64,000 bases of DNA, taken from the NCBI GenBank assembly GCA_963732775.1, contig CAVTAR010000001.1, positions 1,550,001-1,614,000 on the forward strand, given 5' to 3'. Of this stretch, positions 9,122 to 17,020 are shown piece after piece. The notes under the pieces were generated by a model. It made no database searches, was not told where the DNA came from, and saw only the letters and a program-made list of their open reading frames with translations. The translations under genes were made by a program, and so were the position numbers. Source of the stretch: CAVRQM01 sp963732775 (GTDB lineage Bacteria; Pseudomonadota; Alphaproteobacteria; Acetobacterales; Acetobacteraceae). The first letter of the stretch is position 1. Every line of letters begins with the position of its first letter.

Positions 9122-9712
9122 ATGGCCGCCGGGCCGCTGCCCTGGCGAACCCGGCCACCCGGCTTTCCGGGCCTGCTGCAGGCGATCGTGGCCCAGCAGG
9201 TGAGCAACCAATCCGCCGCCGCGATCTGGGGCCGGCTCGCTGCCATCCCGGGCGCGCTCGACCCGGCGCGGTCGCTGGCGCTGCCGGATGCGGCGCTGCT
9301 CGGGGCCGGCCTGTCGCGGCCCAAGCTCGCCCACGCACGGGCCCTGGCGACGGCGTTCCTCGATGGTCGCCTGTGCGCGGACACGCTGTCGGCAATGGAC
9401 GACGCGGCGGCGATTGCCGCGATGGTCGCGGTGCGCGGGCTCGGGCCGTGGACCGCGGAGGTCTATCTGCTGTTCGCGCTGGGGCGCGCCGACGTGTTCC
9501 CGGCCGGCGACGTGGCGCTCGCGGCGTCGCTCGCGCACCTGCGCGGCCTGCCGGAGCGGCCGAGGCCGCTGGCGCTGCGGGCGATGGCGGAGGCGTGGCG
9601 GCCGCACCGGGCGCTGGCGGCGCGGCTGCTCTGGCATCATTGGCGGCACGTCACGGGACGACCGGCGATGGACGACATCGCCGTCGGCGGCGCCGCAACG
9701 TTGCCTTCATGA
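9122..9712 (+). CDS. DNA-3-methyladenine glycosylase II (AlkA-type)
   Basis: Base-excision repair glycosylase of the HhH-GPD superfamily that removes alkylated purines. The N-terminal FPGLLQAIVAQQVSNQSAAA is a family hallmark. The helix-hairpin-helix reads AVRGLGPWTAEVYLLFALGR, and the catalytic Asp sits in FPAGDVALAA (residue 130 from this start). Reading upstream in frame, coding-like sequence continues to about 9029 (LRLLAALDPLLATVE) with no ATG, GTG or TTG. So the true start may be a rare CTG or may be hidden by a frame error, and about 25-30 N-terminal residues are probably missing from this call. Confidence 0.85.
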   Translation: MAAGPLPWRTRPPGFPGLLQAIVAQQVSNQSAAAIWGRLAAIPGALDPARSLALPDAALLGAGLSRPKLAHARALATAFLDGRLCADTLSAMDDAAAIAAMVAVRGLGPWTAEVYLLFALGRADVFPAGDVALAASLAHLRGLPERPRPLALRAMAEAWRPHRALAARLLWHHWRHVTGRPAMDDIAVGGAATLPS

Positions 9713-9779
9713 GTGCCTGGCAGACTGCCGAGCCATGCTGGATGTCGCCGAACCGGCGTTGGGCTCGCCGCCCTCAGGT

Positions 9780-10871
9780 ATGTCCCACCCCACGCTGGGC
9801 TACGCGCCCAGCACGTTCCTAGAGCGCGGCGTGTGGGTGCCGTTCACCACGCCGGCGCTGGAGGGCACCCGCGTGCGGCCCGGCGAGCGGGACCACCTGG
9901 AGCTGATCGTGGCCAATCCGTCGGGCGGGCGGGGCGTCTACATCCTGGCGTGGGAGGGGGTGTTCGCCATCTGCGCGCCCACCGTGCACGACCGCGTGCT
10001 GGCGGGGCGGCTGCATGCGCTGCGCGGCATCACGCCAACCGCCATACGGCGCCTGGCCCTCGACGCGGCGGGTGAGGGCTTGGCGGGGCGTGAGGCGGCG
10101 AGTGCCGCGACGGTCGCCCGGGACGCGGACAGGGAACTCGTGACCTTGACCAACTTCGCGCTGCTGCTGCGCCTGATCGAGCAGACCGAACGCACGGTCG
10201 CCGACCCCGCCGAGGCGATGGAGGCGCGGGCGAAGCGGGCGGTGGCGTCCGTCGCCGCCGGGCTCGGCCGCAGCCCCGAGGACGTCGCCGCGGCGCTCGA
10301 GGAACTCGCCGCTCTGTATGCGCCATTCGGGCTCGGTCCGGCGGCGGGGCGCGGGCGCGTCTGCCGAGGCAGCGCCGCGCTGCACGGCTTGCGCGGCGGG
10401 GTGACCGCGGCGCTGCGCGGGCCGCCGGTCCTCACCAGTGCCGACGCCGACCTCGTGGTGGCCAGCGTCGACCTGACGCTCGCCTGCTTGCGCGGCACGG
10501 TGGCGGATGCGTTGGGCCTGATCGCGGCCTTGCCCGCGCTGCTGCAACGCTGGCGCACCGCACCCGGCGAGATCGCGGCGCGGCTGGCGCGGCCCGACTG
10601 GCTGCTGGATGGCTGGGACCGCATCTGCCTCGCCTGGGACGAGGGAGGTACGGACCGGGACGCCCGCTTCGCCGAGATCGCCGACCTGATCCCGGCGGTG
10701 CCGCGCGAGGCGTCTGCGTGGGCCGATGCCCCGGTCGAAGCGGCGGCCGGGGCGCTGCGGCTGCGCCGGCGGGTGCGGTTGCAGGAGGACTGGCGCACCG
10801 GCGCCGCCTTGCCCGACCTTGTGGCACGCAACGAGCGCTTCCGGGCGCTGGCGCCTGGAGGGCTCGCGTGA
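9780..10871 (+). CDS. Unknown protein A, first of a coupled pair
   Basis: About 363 residues from ATG 9780; an alternative start is ATG 9735. The N-terminal 60 residues (FLERGVWVPFTTPALEGTRV, then LELIVANPSGGRGVYILAWE) look beta-rich. The rest is helical and Ala/Leu/Arg-rich, for example TNFALLLRLIEQTERTVADP and GRSPEDVAAALEELAALYAP, with a C-terminal LPDLVARNERFRALAPGGLA. No signal peptide, membrane helix or catalytic motif is seen. The stop overlaps the GTG start of the next unknown gene by four bases, so the two are translationally coupled and probably act together. I do not recognise the family. Confidence 0.65.
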   Translation: MSHPTLGYAPSTFLERGVWVPFTTPALEGTRVRPGERDHLELIVANPSGGRGVYILAWEGVFAICAPTVHDRVLAGRLHALRGITPTAIRRLALDAAGEGLAGREAASAATVARDADRELVTLTNFALLLRLIEQTERTVADPAEAMEARAKRAVASVAAGLGRSPEDVAAALEELAALYAPFGLGPAAGRGRVCRGSAALHGLRGGVTAALRGPPVLTSADADLVVASVDLTLACLRGTVADALGLIAALPALLQRWRTAPGEIAARLARPDWLLDGWDRICLAWDEGGTDRDARFAEIADLIPAVPREASAWADAPVEAAAGALRLRRRVRLQEDWRTGAALPDLVARNERFRALAPGGLA

Positions 10872-11784
10872 ACGCGCCGTCCTCGGGCCCGGGCGGCACG
10901 GCCGGCGGCCTGCGCACCGTGCGGCGCGAACTCGCGGGGGCGCAGCCGGACAAGGTGGCCCGGGTCGTGGCCATGGTCGATGCGCTGCCGGAGCGGGGCG
11001 ATGCCGACGCGCTGATCGCGCCGCTCCGGGAGCGGCTCGCGGCGATGCACGTCGCGCGCCCGCTCAGCCTGTCACGGCTGCTGTTCGTGCCGCTAGAGCC
11101 GGTGCTGGTCGCGGGCCCGCGCTGGCGGCGGGGCGCGCCGGGCGTGCCGCGCACCGCCCTGCGGTGTTTCGCGCGCACGATCCGCCATCGGCTGGGGGAG
11201 GAGGCGGGGCTGCTCGATGCCCGCCTCGCCGGGCACATGCTGGACGAGCACGCCGTGGCGCGCGCGGTGGGCGCGACGCTGTGGCCGCGCGCCGCGGCGA
11301 TCCTGCTGGCCGTCGCCGTCCCCGACGACTGGCAGGACCAGACCGGGCTCGCCGCGGCGGATTTCGCCGCGCTCACGCGCGTTGCGGCCGCCGTGCTCGA
11401 CCTGGCGCCGGCGCTGGCGAAGGTGATCGATACTCCCGACGCGCCCGGGAGCTCCGGCGGGCCCACCTGGGCAAGCCTGGTCGAAGCCATGCTGTCGGAG
11501 CCGCAGACGTGCGATCCGGCGGCGCTGGCGAGCGTGGTGGCGGTCATGCTGGCCCGCGCGCCGCGTCCCGAGGCGGTGCTGGAGGCGCTGCGCCGGCATG
11601 AGGCCGACGCCGCACGGCCGGCGCTGCGCGGCACGTGCGAGGATGGCGTCGGTTTCGCGCTGCAGTCCCTGACGGCCGAGGCCATGCCGCCGGACCTCGC
11701 GGCGGCTTCGGCCGAGACGCACCGCCACGCGACGCTGCTCGACGACCTCTCGGCGTGGGCCGACCGGCATCCGAGCCAGCGCGC
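10868..11784 (+). pseudogene. Unknown protein B, 5' part, interrupted by IS256-family element
   Basis: Starts at GTG 10868, overlapping the stop of unknown protein A. It reads as a helical protein (LLFVPLEPVLVAGPRWRRGA, then LLDARLAGHMLDEHAVARAV) up to codon 306, where the IS sits. Joining bases 10868-11784 to 13216-13534 removes the IS and one copy of its 8-bp duplication. This restores one open frame of 412 codons, crossing from RHPSQRA directly into GVDAARRTLDIAC. The insertion is therefore recent enough that both halves remain undamaged. As it stands the 5' part runs into the IS and stops at 11809. Function unknown. Confidence 0.8.
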
Positions 11785-13207
11785 GGTCGTGCCCCAGGGC
11801 GTGGTGTAGAAGCGGTGGGTAAGTCGCCCGCCGGAGCGACCGCCGCGAGTTTGGCGTAGGCGGGCGACTTATCCACGGCGGTGGTCACCGCAGCGACGCT
11901 GGGTAGGGTTGGGTTGTCGAGACACAACCTGAACCCGAGGACCACTGCGATGACCGATGACAAGATTGCCCTTCGCGAGCTGCTGGGGAAGCGCTCCGAC
12001 GTGACTTTCCTGCGCGAGATGATCGGCTTTGCGGCCGAACGTCTAATGGCGCTGGAGACTGAGACGCTATGCGGCGCGGCGCCGGGCGAGCGTAGCCCGG
12101 GGCGAACCAACCAGCGCAACGGCTATCGCGACCGCGACTGGCAGACACGGGCTGGCACGGTTGAGTTGCGCATTCCCAAGCTGCGCCACGGCAGCTATTT
12201 TCCAGGCTTCCTGGAGCCGCGGCGCATGGCCGAGAAGGCGCTGACGGCGGTGATCCAGGAAGCCTACATCCAGGGCATCTCCACCCGCTCCGTCGATGAC
12301 CTGGTCAAGGCTCTCGGCATGGAAGGCATCAGCAAAAGCCAAGTGTCCCGCATGTGCGGCGAGATCGATGAGCGTGTGCACGCCTTCCTCGACCGGCCGA
12401 TCGAAGGCGATTGGCCGTATGTCTGGTTGGATGCCACCTACGTTAAAGTCAGGCGTGACCACCAGATCGTCTCCGTAGCGGTGATCGTGGCGGTCGGCGT
12501 GAACACCGATGGCCGACGCGAAGTGCTGGGCATGACGACAGGCCACAGTGAGGCTGAGCCGTTCTGGGTCGAGTTCCTACGCAGCCTGGCGCGGCGCGGC
12601 CTGCGCGGCACAAAGCTGGTGATCTCCGACGCGCATGAGGGACTGAAGGCCGCCATCACCAAGATCCTCAGCGCGACCTGGCAGCGGTGCCGCGTGCACT
12701 TCATGCGCAACGCCATGGCCTACGCCGGCAAAACGCAGCGTCGTATCGTGTCAGCCTGGATCGGTACCGCGTTCGCCCAGGATGACGCTGCTGCTGCCCG
12801 CAAACAGTGGCGCGAGGTTGCCGACCAGATGCGCCCCCGCGTGCCGAAACTGGCAGCCCTGCTCGACAATGCCGAAGAGGACGTGCTGGCTTACATGGGC
12901 TTCCCCACCCAACATCGGGCCAAGATACACTCCACCAACCCAATCGAGCGACTGAACGGCGAGATCAAACGGCGAAGCGACGTCGTCGGCATCTTTCCCA
13001 ATGAAGCCGCAGTCACCAGGCTGATCGGCGCAATCCTGCTGGAGCAGAACGATGAATGGGCCGTTCAGCGCGCCCGCTACATGACGCTGGAAACCATCGC
13101 CCCACTCAGCGATAGTCTCACCGTCAGCCTGCCAGCATTGGCAGCCTGATCGAGCAGCTAGCCCTGCTCAGCAAAGCCGTTCCTACACCACGGCTTGGGA
13201 CACGATC
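11785..13207 (+). mobile_element. Complete IS256-family insertion sequence, copy 1
   Basis: A 1423-bp element with one transposase. The termini are imperfect inverted repeats of about 31 bp; the left end begins GGTCGTGCCCCAGGGCGTGG and the right end, read inward, GATCGTGTCCCAAGCCGTGG. It is flanked by a perfect 8-bp target duplication, CAGCGCGC at 11777-11784 and 13208-13215. Near the left end, arms AAGTCGCCCGCC (11821) and GGCGGGCGACTT (11859) form a hairpin that could block read-through transcription. Copy 2 lies inverted at 56555-57977. In the regions I compared by eye the two copies differ only at one base (T at 11851). Both elements look intact. Confidence 0.97.
11950..13149 (+). CDS. 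IS256-family transposase, copy 1
   Basis: A 399-residue DDE transposase, from ATG 11950 (MTDDKIALRELLGK). An in-frame GTG 69 bases upstream is less likely to be the start. The catalytic Asp residues are in VWLDATYVKVR (about 161) and LVISDAHEGLK (about 227), and the Glu is in TNPIERLNGEIKRR (about 333). The insertion domain between the second Asp and the Glu has the family CRVHFMRNAMAYAGK segment. The deduced protein is identical to that of copy 2. The gene ends 58 bases before the right terminus. It cuts and pastes, or copies, the element into 8-bp target sites. Confidence 0.97.
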   Translation: MTDDKIALRELLGKRSDVTFLREMIGFAAERLMALETETLCGAAPGERSPGRTNQRNGYRDRDWQTRAGTVELRIPKLRHGSYFPGFLEPRRMAEKALTAVIQEAYIQGISTRSVDDLVKALGMEGISKSQVSRMCGEIDERVHAFLDRPIEGDWPYVWLDATYVKVRRDHQIVSVAVIVAVGVNTDGRREVLGMTTGHSEAEPFWVEFLRSLARRGLRGTKLVISDAHEGLKAAITKILSATWQRCRVHFMRNAMAYAGKTQRRIVSAWIGTAFAQDDAAAARKQWREVADQMRPRVPKLAALLDNAEEDVLAYMGFPTQHRAKIHSTNPIERLNGEIKRRSDVVGIFPNEAAVTRLIGAILLEQNDEWAVQRARYMTLETIAPLSDSLTVSLPALAA

Positions 13208-13215
13208 CAGCGCGC

Positions 13216-13534
13216 CGGCGTGGACGCGGCGCGACGCACGCTCGACATCGCGTGCCGGACGCGCTTCGGCGAGGCTGTGCAGCAGCGGCTGGCGATCCCG
13301 GAGGATACGACGACGGACGCCGCGGTGGTGGCGCTGGAGCAGGCGGCCCGCGACCTGCGGCGCTTCGAGCGAGCGGGCCGGCGGCTCGGCGGCGCGGCCT
13401 TCTACGACGCGGCGCTGCGCGAGGCAGCGACCCGGTTCGCGGCTACCGGCGGCCTCGCGCGCATGGACCGGATGCGAATGGTGGAGCTGCTGGCCGGGCC
13501 CGAGGCGGCGCTGGCCGTGCTCCACAAGACGTGA
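13216..13534 (+). pseudogene. Unknown protein B, 3' part, separated by IS256-family element
   Basis: The C-terminal 106 codons of the gene that starts at 10868. It continues in the same frame once the IS and one target duplication (13208-13215) are removed. It reads GVDAARRTLDIACRTRFGEA and later FYDAALREAATRFAATGG, ending AALAVLHKT. An ATG at 13220 could allow an orphan C-terminal fragment to be made, but no convincing ribosome site precedes it inside the IS end. Composition matches the 5' part. Confidence 0.75.
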
Positions 13535-13606
13535 GACCGGCCTGGCACGTCCCAACCGGTCCGCAGTCGGTCGCCACCACCCTGGCGAGCGGCATGAGCC
13601 CAGCGG

Positions 13607-14089
13607 CTACTGGAGATACCCCCAGCGCTCCACCGCCGGTTCGGCGACCGCCCATTTCCAGCGCTGCGGCTGGCGGCAGATGGTGGCAGTGAACCAGGCC
13701 GGTGGCGCCTTGGCACCGGCTTCGACGCTGAACGCCAGCTCGCGGCAGGTCGCCAGAGGCGAGTTGATCGTGCGCACGAGCTGCACCCGGCCATGCTCGT
13801 CACCGATCGGGATGGTGTGCTCGATCCGCCACGGCGCGCTCTCGCCAGGCAGCAGACCGCCGGCCGCGTCGGCGATCGCGTTCTGCTCGGCCCGCTGGCG
13901 CACGCGGGCAACGTACTTGAAGGCGTAGTCGGCCGCCGCGTTGGTGCCGACCGCCACCGCGTAGCCCACGGCGGGATTGGCGGTGGCCCCTCCCGCGACC
14001 CCGCCGGCCGCAAGTCCGGTCAGCGTGGCCGCCGTGCTGCACCCCGCCAGCAGCAGGGCGAGCATCGGCAGCGGCAGCACCCGCCTCAC
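13607..14089 (-). CDS. Putative lipoprotein, paralog 1
   Basis: A 160-residue exported protein. GTG start 14089 gives a lipoprotein signal with lipobox LLAGC (Cys at about residue 17). A Gly/Ala-rich stretch follows, then KYVARVRQRAEQNAIADAAG, WRIEHTIPIGDEHGRVQLVR, a Cys pair in CRELAFSVEAG and ATICRQPQRWKWAVAEPAVE, ending RWGYLQ. It is a tandem paralog of the next gene, which has the same C-terminal block. The start overlaps that gene's stop (GTGA), so both belong to one minus-strand operon with the DUF4174 gene. An envelope function is likely; nothing more specific is visible. Confidence 0.75.
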   Translation of the reverse strand: MRRVLPLPMLALLLAGCSTAATLTGLAAGGVAGGATANPAVGYAVAVGTNAAADYAFKYVARVRQRAEQNAIADAAGGLLPGESAPWRIEHTIPIGDEHGRVQLVRTINSPLATCRELAFSVEAGAKAPPAWFTATICRQPQRWKWAVAEPAVERWGYLQ

Positions 14090-14598
14090 TGCAGATTGCC
14101 CCAGCGCTCCGTGGCCGGCTCGGCCGAGGCCCATTTCCAGCGCGCGCCGTCCAGGCAGACAGTCGCCGTGTAGAAGGCGCGCTGCTGCTTCGCCCCGTCG
14201 ACCGAGAACACGACCTCCTTGCAGGCGAAACCCGCGCCCGGGCCGAGCGCGGTGAAGCTGCGCGTGACCACCACGGCGCCGTGCTCGTCCGGCTCGATCG
14301 GCACGTCGTGGCGCACCGACCAGACGCCGGCCCCGCCTTCGGGCAATGCGCCGGCGGCCGCGGCGATGCGGTCCTGCTCGGCGCGATGCACGTCGCGCTC
14401 GACATAGCGCAAGCCAAAGTCGGCGGCCGACTTCACGCCGAGGCCGATCGCCGCGCCGACCGTCGCATCCTTCGTCACCGAACTCGCGATGCCGGCGCCG
14501 GCCAGCCCGGCGGCGTCGGACGTGCCCTCGGTCAGCAACGAGCCGCAGCCCGCCGGAGCCAGCAGCGCGACGGCCGCAAGCAGGGACATCACCCTCAT
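14086..14598 (-). CDS. Putative lipoprotein, paralog 2
   Basis: A 170-residue lipoprotein with signal MRVMSLLAAVALLAPAGCGS, lipobox Cys at residue 18. The mature part aligns with paralog 1 throughout: FGLRYVERDVHRAEQDRIAA, then WSVRHDVPIEPDEHGAVVVT, a Cys before KEVVFSVDGA, TVCLDGARWKWASAEPATE and the ending RWGNLQ. The two conserved cysteines could form a disulfide in the periplasm. The gene starts inside the stop of the DUF4174 gene (ATGA). Family and role are not recognised beyond the duplication. Confidence 0.75.
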   Translation of the reverse strand: MRVMSLLAAVALLAPAGCGSLLTEGTSDAAGLAGAGIASSVTKDATVGAAIGLGVKSAADFGLRYVERDVHRAEQDRIAAAAGALPEGGAGVWSVRHDVPIEPDEHGAVVVTRSFTALGPGAGFACKEVVFSVDGAKQQRAFYTATVCLDGARWKWASAEPATERWGNLQ

Positions 14599-15032
14599 GG
14601 CGCGACGCGCATCTCGTCGCGACGCATCGGCATGGCATCGATGGTCGCGAACAGGGCGTGCGCCGAGATGGGGGCGGCGACGCGCAGCTTCTCCTGGCCG
14701 TCCTTGCCCACCAGGATCGCCGCGAATTGGCCTCGGGGCACGCCTAACGCCAGCCGCAGGGTGGCGCCGGGCAGGCGGGCATCCGAGGAATGCTCGCCGA
14801 TCACCTCGATGGTGACCAGGTCGCGCTCGGTGGCCCCCGCCGACATCGGCTCCAGGAGCTCGCGCTGCCGGGCGAGCCGGGGATCGTCGGCGCTGGGCAC
14901 GAACAGCAACAGCAAGCGGGCCTGCCATCGCCAGGGCAGGAACCAGTCGACCGCGCTCGCGGCGTGCAAAGGGCTGGCGGACAGCAGCGTCATTGCGACA
15001 AGACCGATCCGTGCATGTCTGCTCGCCCCCAT
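14595..15032 (-). CDS. DUF4174-family exported protein
   Basis: A 145-residue protein with an N-terminal signal peptide (GLVAMTLLSASPLHAASA) and a compact thioredoxin-like core without CXXC. The features that suggest DUF4174 are ARLLLLFVPSADDPRLARQR near residue 40, FAAILVGKDGQEKLRVAAP, and the final ALFATIDAMPMRRDEM. The fold suggests a periplasmic binding or redox-related role, but the catalytic cysteines are absent. Start ATG 15032 is chosen because it opens the signal peptide. It leads a three-gene operon with two lipoprotein paralogs. Confidence 0.75.
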   Translation of the reverse strand: MGASRHARIGLVAMTLLSASPLHAASAVDWFLPWRWQARLLLLFVPSADDPRLARQRELLEPMSAGATERDLVTIEVIGEHSSDARLPGATLRLALGVPRGQFAAILVGKDGQEKLRVAAPISAHALFATIDAMPMRRDEMRVAP

Positions 15033-15069
15033 AGCGGGCGTGAACGATTGGGCGGCAGCGCTGGTTCCG

Positions 15070-16086
15070 CTACAGCCCGGCGAACAGCGCCGTCGACAGA
15101 TAGCGTTCCGCGAAGCTCGGGATGATGCAGGCCACGCGGCGGCCGGCGGCGGCCGGGTCGCGCGCGAGGTTGATCGCCGCATGCAGCGCCGCCCCCGAGG
15201 AGATGCCGACCGGCACGCCGTCGCTGGCCGCGACCTGGCGGGCCGCGGCGATCGCCTCGCGTTCGCTCACGCGGATGATGCCGTCCATCACGGTCATGTC
15301 GAGCACCGCCGGCACGAAGCCCGGGCCGATACCCTGCAGGCCGTGCGGCCCGGGCTCGTCGCCCGACAGCACGGCGCTCTCGGCCGGCTCGACCACCAGC
15401 ACCCGCAACCCGGCGCGGCGCGGCTTCAATGCGCGGGCGATGCCGGTGAGCGTGCCGCCGGTGCCGGCGCCGCCGACGATCACGTCGACCTCGCCGGCGG
15501 TGTCGGCCCAGATCTCCTCGGCCGTGGTCGCCGCGTGGACCGCCGGGTTGGCCGGGTTGTCGAACTGGCGCGGCATCCAGGCGTGCGGCGTCTGCGCCAG
15601 CAGCGCCTCGGCCTGGGCGATGGCGCCGGCCATGCCCTGCTTCGCCGGGGTCAGCACGAGCTCGGCACCCAGCAGCCGCAGCATCTTGCGCCGTTCGAGC
15701 GAGGCGCCCTCGGGCATGGTCACGATCAGCCGGTAGCCAAGTGCCGCGGCGACGAAGGCGAGCGCGATGCCGGTGTTGCCGCTGGTCGGCTCGACGATCA
15801 CCGAGCGCTCGGGATGCAGCAGCCCGCGCGCCTCGGCGTCGCGCACCATGGCCAGCCCGATGCGGTCCTTCACCGAGTGCAGCGGGTTGGCGTATTCCAG
15901 CTTCAGCACGAGGTCGGCCACCAGGCCCTCGGCGGCGGCGAGGCGCGGGACCCGCACCAGCGGCGTGGCGCCCACCAGGTCGAGAATGCTGTCGTATATC
16001 CTTCCGTGCGCCCGCAGCGGAATGGCATGCTCGCCGGCGCGCGAGGCACCGAGGTCGGGTGGCCTTGGGTGAGGGGACTGGTCCAT
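15070..16086 (-). CDS. cysK: Cysteine synthase (O-acetylserine sulfhydrylase)
   Basis: A 338-residue PLP enzyme making cysteine from O-acetylserine and sulfide in the cytoplasm. The PLP lysine is Lys73 in ANPLHSVKDRIG. The substrate loop EPTSGNTGIAL is at about 99-109, the phosphate-binding loop GGAGTGGTLTG at about 215, and the C-terminal SGVPVGISSGAALHAA-like block (here SDGVPVGISSGAALHA) is intact. It has a 25-residue N-terminal extension before the usual start near IYDSILDLVG. It is transcribed divergently from an Rrf2 regulator, which may control it. cysI and a TauE/SafE exporter follow on the other strand. Confidence 0.95.
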   Translation of the reverse strand: MDQSPHPRPPDLGASRAGEHAIPLRAHGRIYDSILDLVGATPLVRVPRLAAAEGLVADLVLKLEYANPLHSVKDRIGLAMVRDAEARGLLHPERSVIVEPTSGNTGIALAFVAAALGYRLIVTMPEGASLERRKMLRLLGAELVLTPAKQGMAGAIAQAEALLAQTPHAWMPRQFDNPANPAVHAATTAEEIWADTAGEVDVIVGGAGTGGTLTGIARALKPRRAGLRVLVVEPAESAVLSGDEPGPHGLQGIGPGFVPAVLDMTVMDGIIRVSEREAIAAARQVAASDGVPVGISSGAALHAAINLARDPAAAGRRVACIIPSFAERYLSTALFAGL

Positions 16087-16203
16087 GGTCAGCAATCCAT
16101 CTGGCGCGGCTGGGCAGTGTATCACACGTCTGCTGGGTGATTTCACATCGTCCATCGCTGGGGCCGGGCCATGCCCGGGAATGGCGCAGATGTGGGGTGG
16201 AGC

Positions 16204-16653
16204 ATGTTGATCCGCAGGGACCGGGCGATGACGGCGGTGACGGTGATGCTGGACGTGGCGTTCCACGGCGGCCGCGCCGCCACGGTGAGTGCGGCCGATA
16301 TCGCCGAGCGGCTCGGGATGGCGCGGCGCGGCATGGAGCCGCTGCTGCAGGCGCTGTCGCGTGCCGGATTGCTGGAGAGCATCCGCGGGCCGCGCGGCGG
16401 CTATCGCCTCGGACGGCCGCGCCGCGACATTCGCCTGTCCGAGATCGTGGCGGTCGCGGTGGCCGAGGACACTGAGCCGGCCGATGGGCCGGGTGGCCGG
16501 CTGCAAGGCGCGGTCACGGACGCGCTGTGGCTCGAGCTGGATGCCGTCATTTCCGAGCGGCTCGCGGCGCTGACGCTCGACGACCTGCTGCGCCGGGCGG
16601 CCGCGGCCGGGATGCGGCGGCCTGCCGCCGAGCCGATCAGCTTCGCCATCTGA
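16204..16653 (+). CDS. Rrf2-family transcriptional regulator
   Basis: A 149-residue winged-helix protein. The N-terminal MTAVTVMLDVAFHGGRAATV and VSAADIAERLGMARRGMEPL form the helix-turn-helix, followed by the hallmark wing SIRGPRGGYRLGRP. Rrf2 regulators include IscR (Fe-S status) and CymR (cysteine metabolism). The three-Cys Fe-S cluster motif of IscR is absent, which fits a CymR-like or other small-ligand sensor. The position between divergent cysK and the downstream cysI genes suggests sulfur control, by context only. ATG 16204 is preferred over an in-frame ATG 33 bases upstream. Confidence 0.85.
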   Translation: MLIRRDRAMTAVTVMLDVAFHGGRAATVSAADIAERLGMARRGMEPLLQALSRAGLLESIRGPRGGYRLGRPRRDIRLSEIVAVAVAEDTEPADGPGGRLQGAVTDALWLELDAVISERLAALTLDDLLRRAAAAGMRRPAAEPISFAI

Positions 16654-16772
16654 GAGGTCGCACACAGTTATACGAGCATTGCGCGTAGTTCGTTTGACGC
16701 TACCTCCCGTTCCGTGTTTTGTCGCGCCGCAGCGCGGGTGCCGGTCGGGCAGGTGCCGCCAGGGAGACTGAC

Positions 16773-17009
16773 ATGAATATCCAGCTTAAGCAGGTCGCCC
16801 CGGACTTCGAGCAGGACGGCAGCCGTGGCCGGATCCGCTTCGGCCGGTGGCTCGGCGGCGCCTGGGGCGTGCTGTTCAGCCATCCGCGCGACGATGCCCC
16901 GGTCTGCACGACCGTGCTCGCCCGCCTGCAGCCGGCGCGTTCCGAGGCTGACCCGACCGAACACAGGGCGTATCTGCGGATGGTCGACCAGCCGCCGCTG
17001 CCGCGCTGA
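16773..17009 (+). CDS. Truncated 1-Cys peroxiredoxin-like small protein
   Basis: A 78-residue protein. Its first 50 residues look like the start of a Prx6-type peroxiredoxin: APDFEQDGSRGRIRF, then LGGAWGVLFSHPRDDAPVCT, including the active-site PVCTT with Cys at about residue 44. The remainder (ARLQPARSEADPTEHRAYLR) does not resemble a peroxiredoxin, and full enzymes are over 200 residues. It lies 11 bases before cysI in the same direction. It could be an exapted small partner in sulfite reduction or a decaying gene; the tidy start and stop argue mildly for a used gene. Confidence 0.6.
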   Translation: MNIQLKQVAPDFEQDGSRGRIRFGRWLGGAWGVLFSHPRDDAPVCTTVLARLQPARSEADPTEHRAYLRMVDQPPLPR

Positions 17010-17020
17010 GGCGCGCTGTC

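Noticed and set aside
14281..16140. Plus-strand reading frame of over 600 codons opposite cysK and the lipoproteins
   Set aside because: Composition is that of an antisense frame, with Arg/His/Gln-rich repeats and no domain. The minus-strand genes are clearly real.
16654..16772. Known SAM riboswitch before the sulfur operon
   Set aside because: I could not fit any SAM riboswitch consensus to the sequence, so it is listed only as a possible unknown leader.
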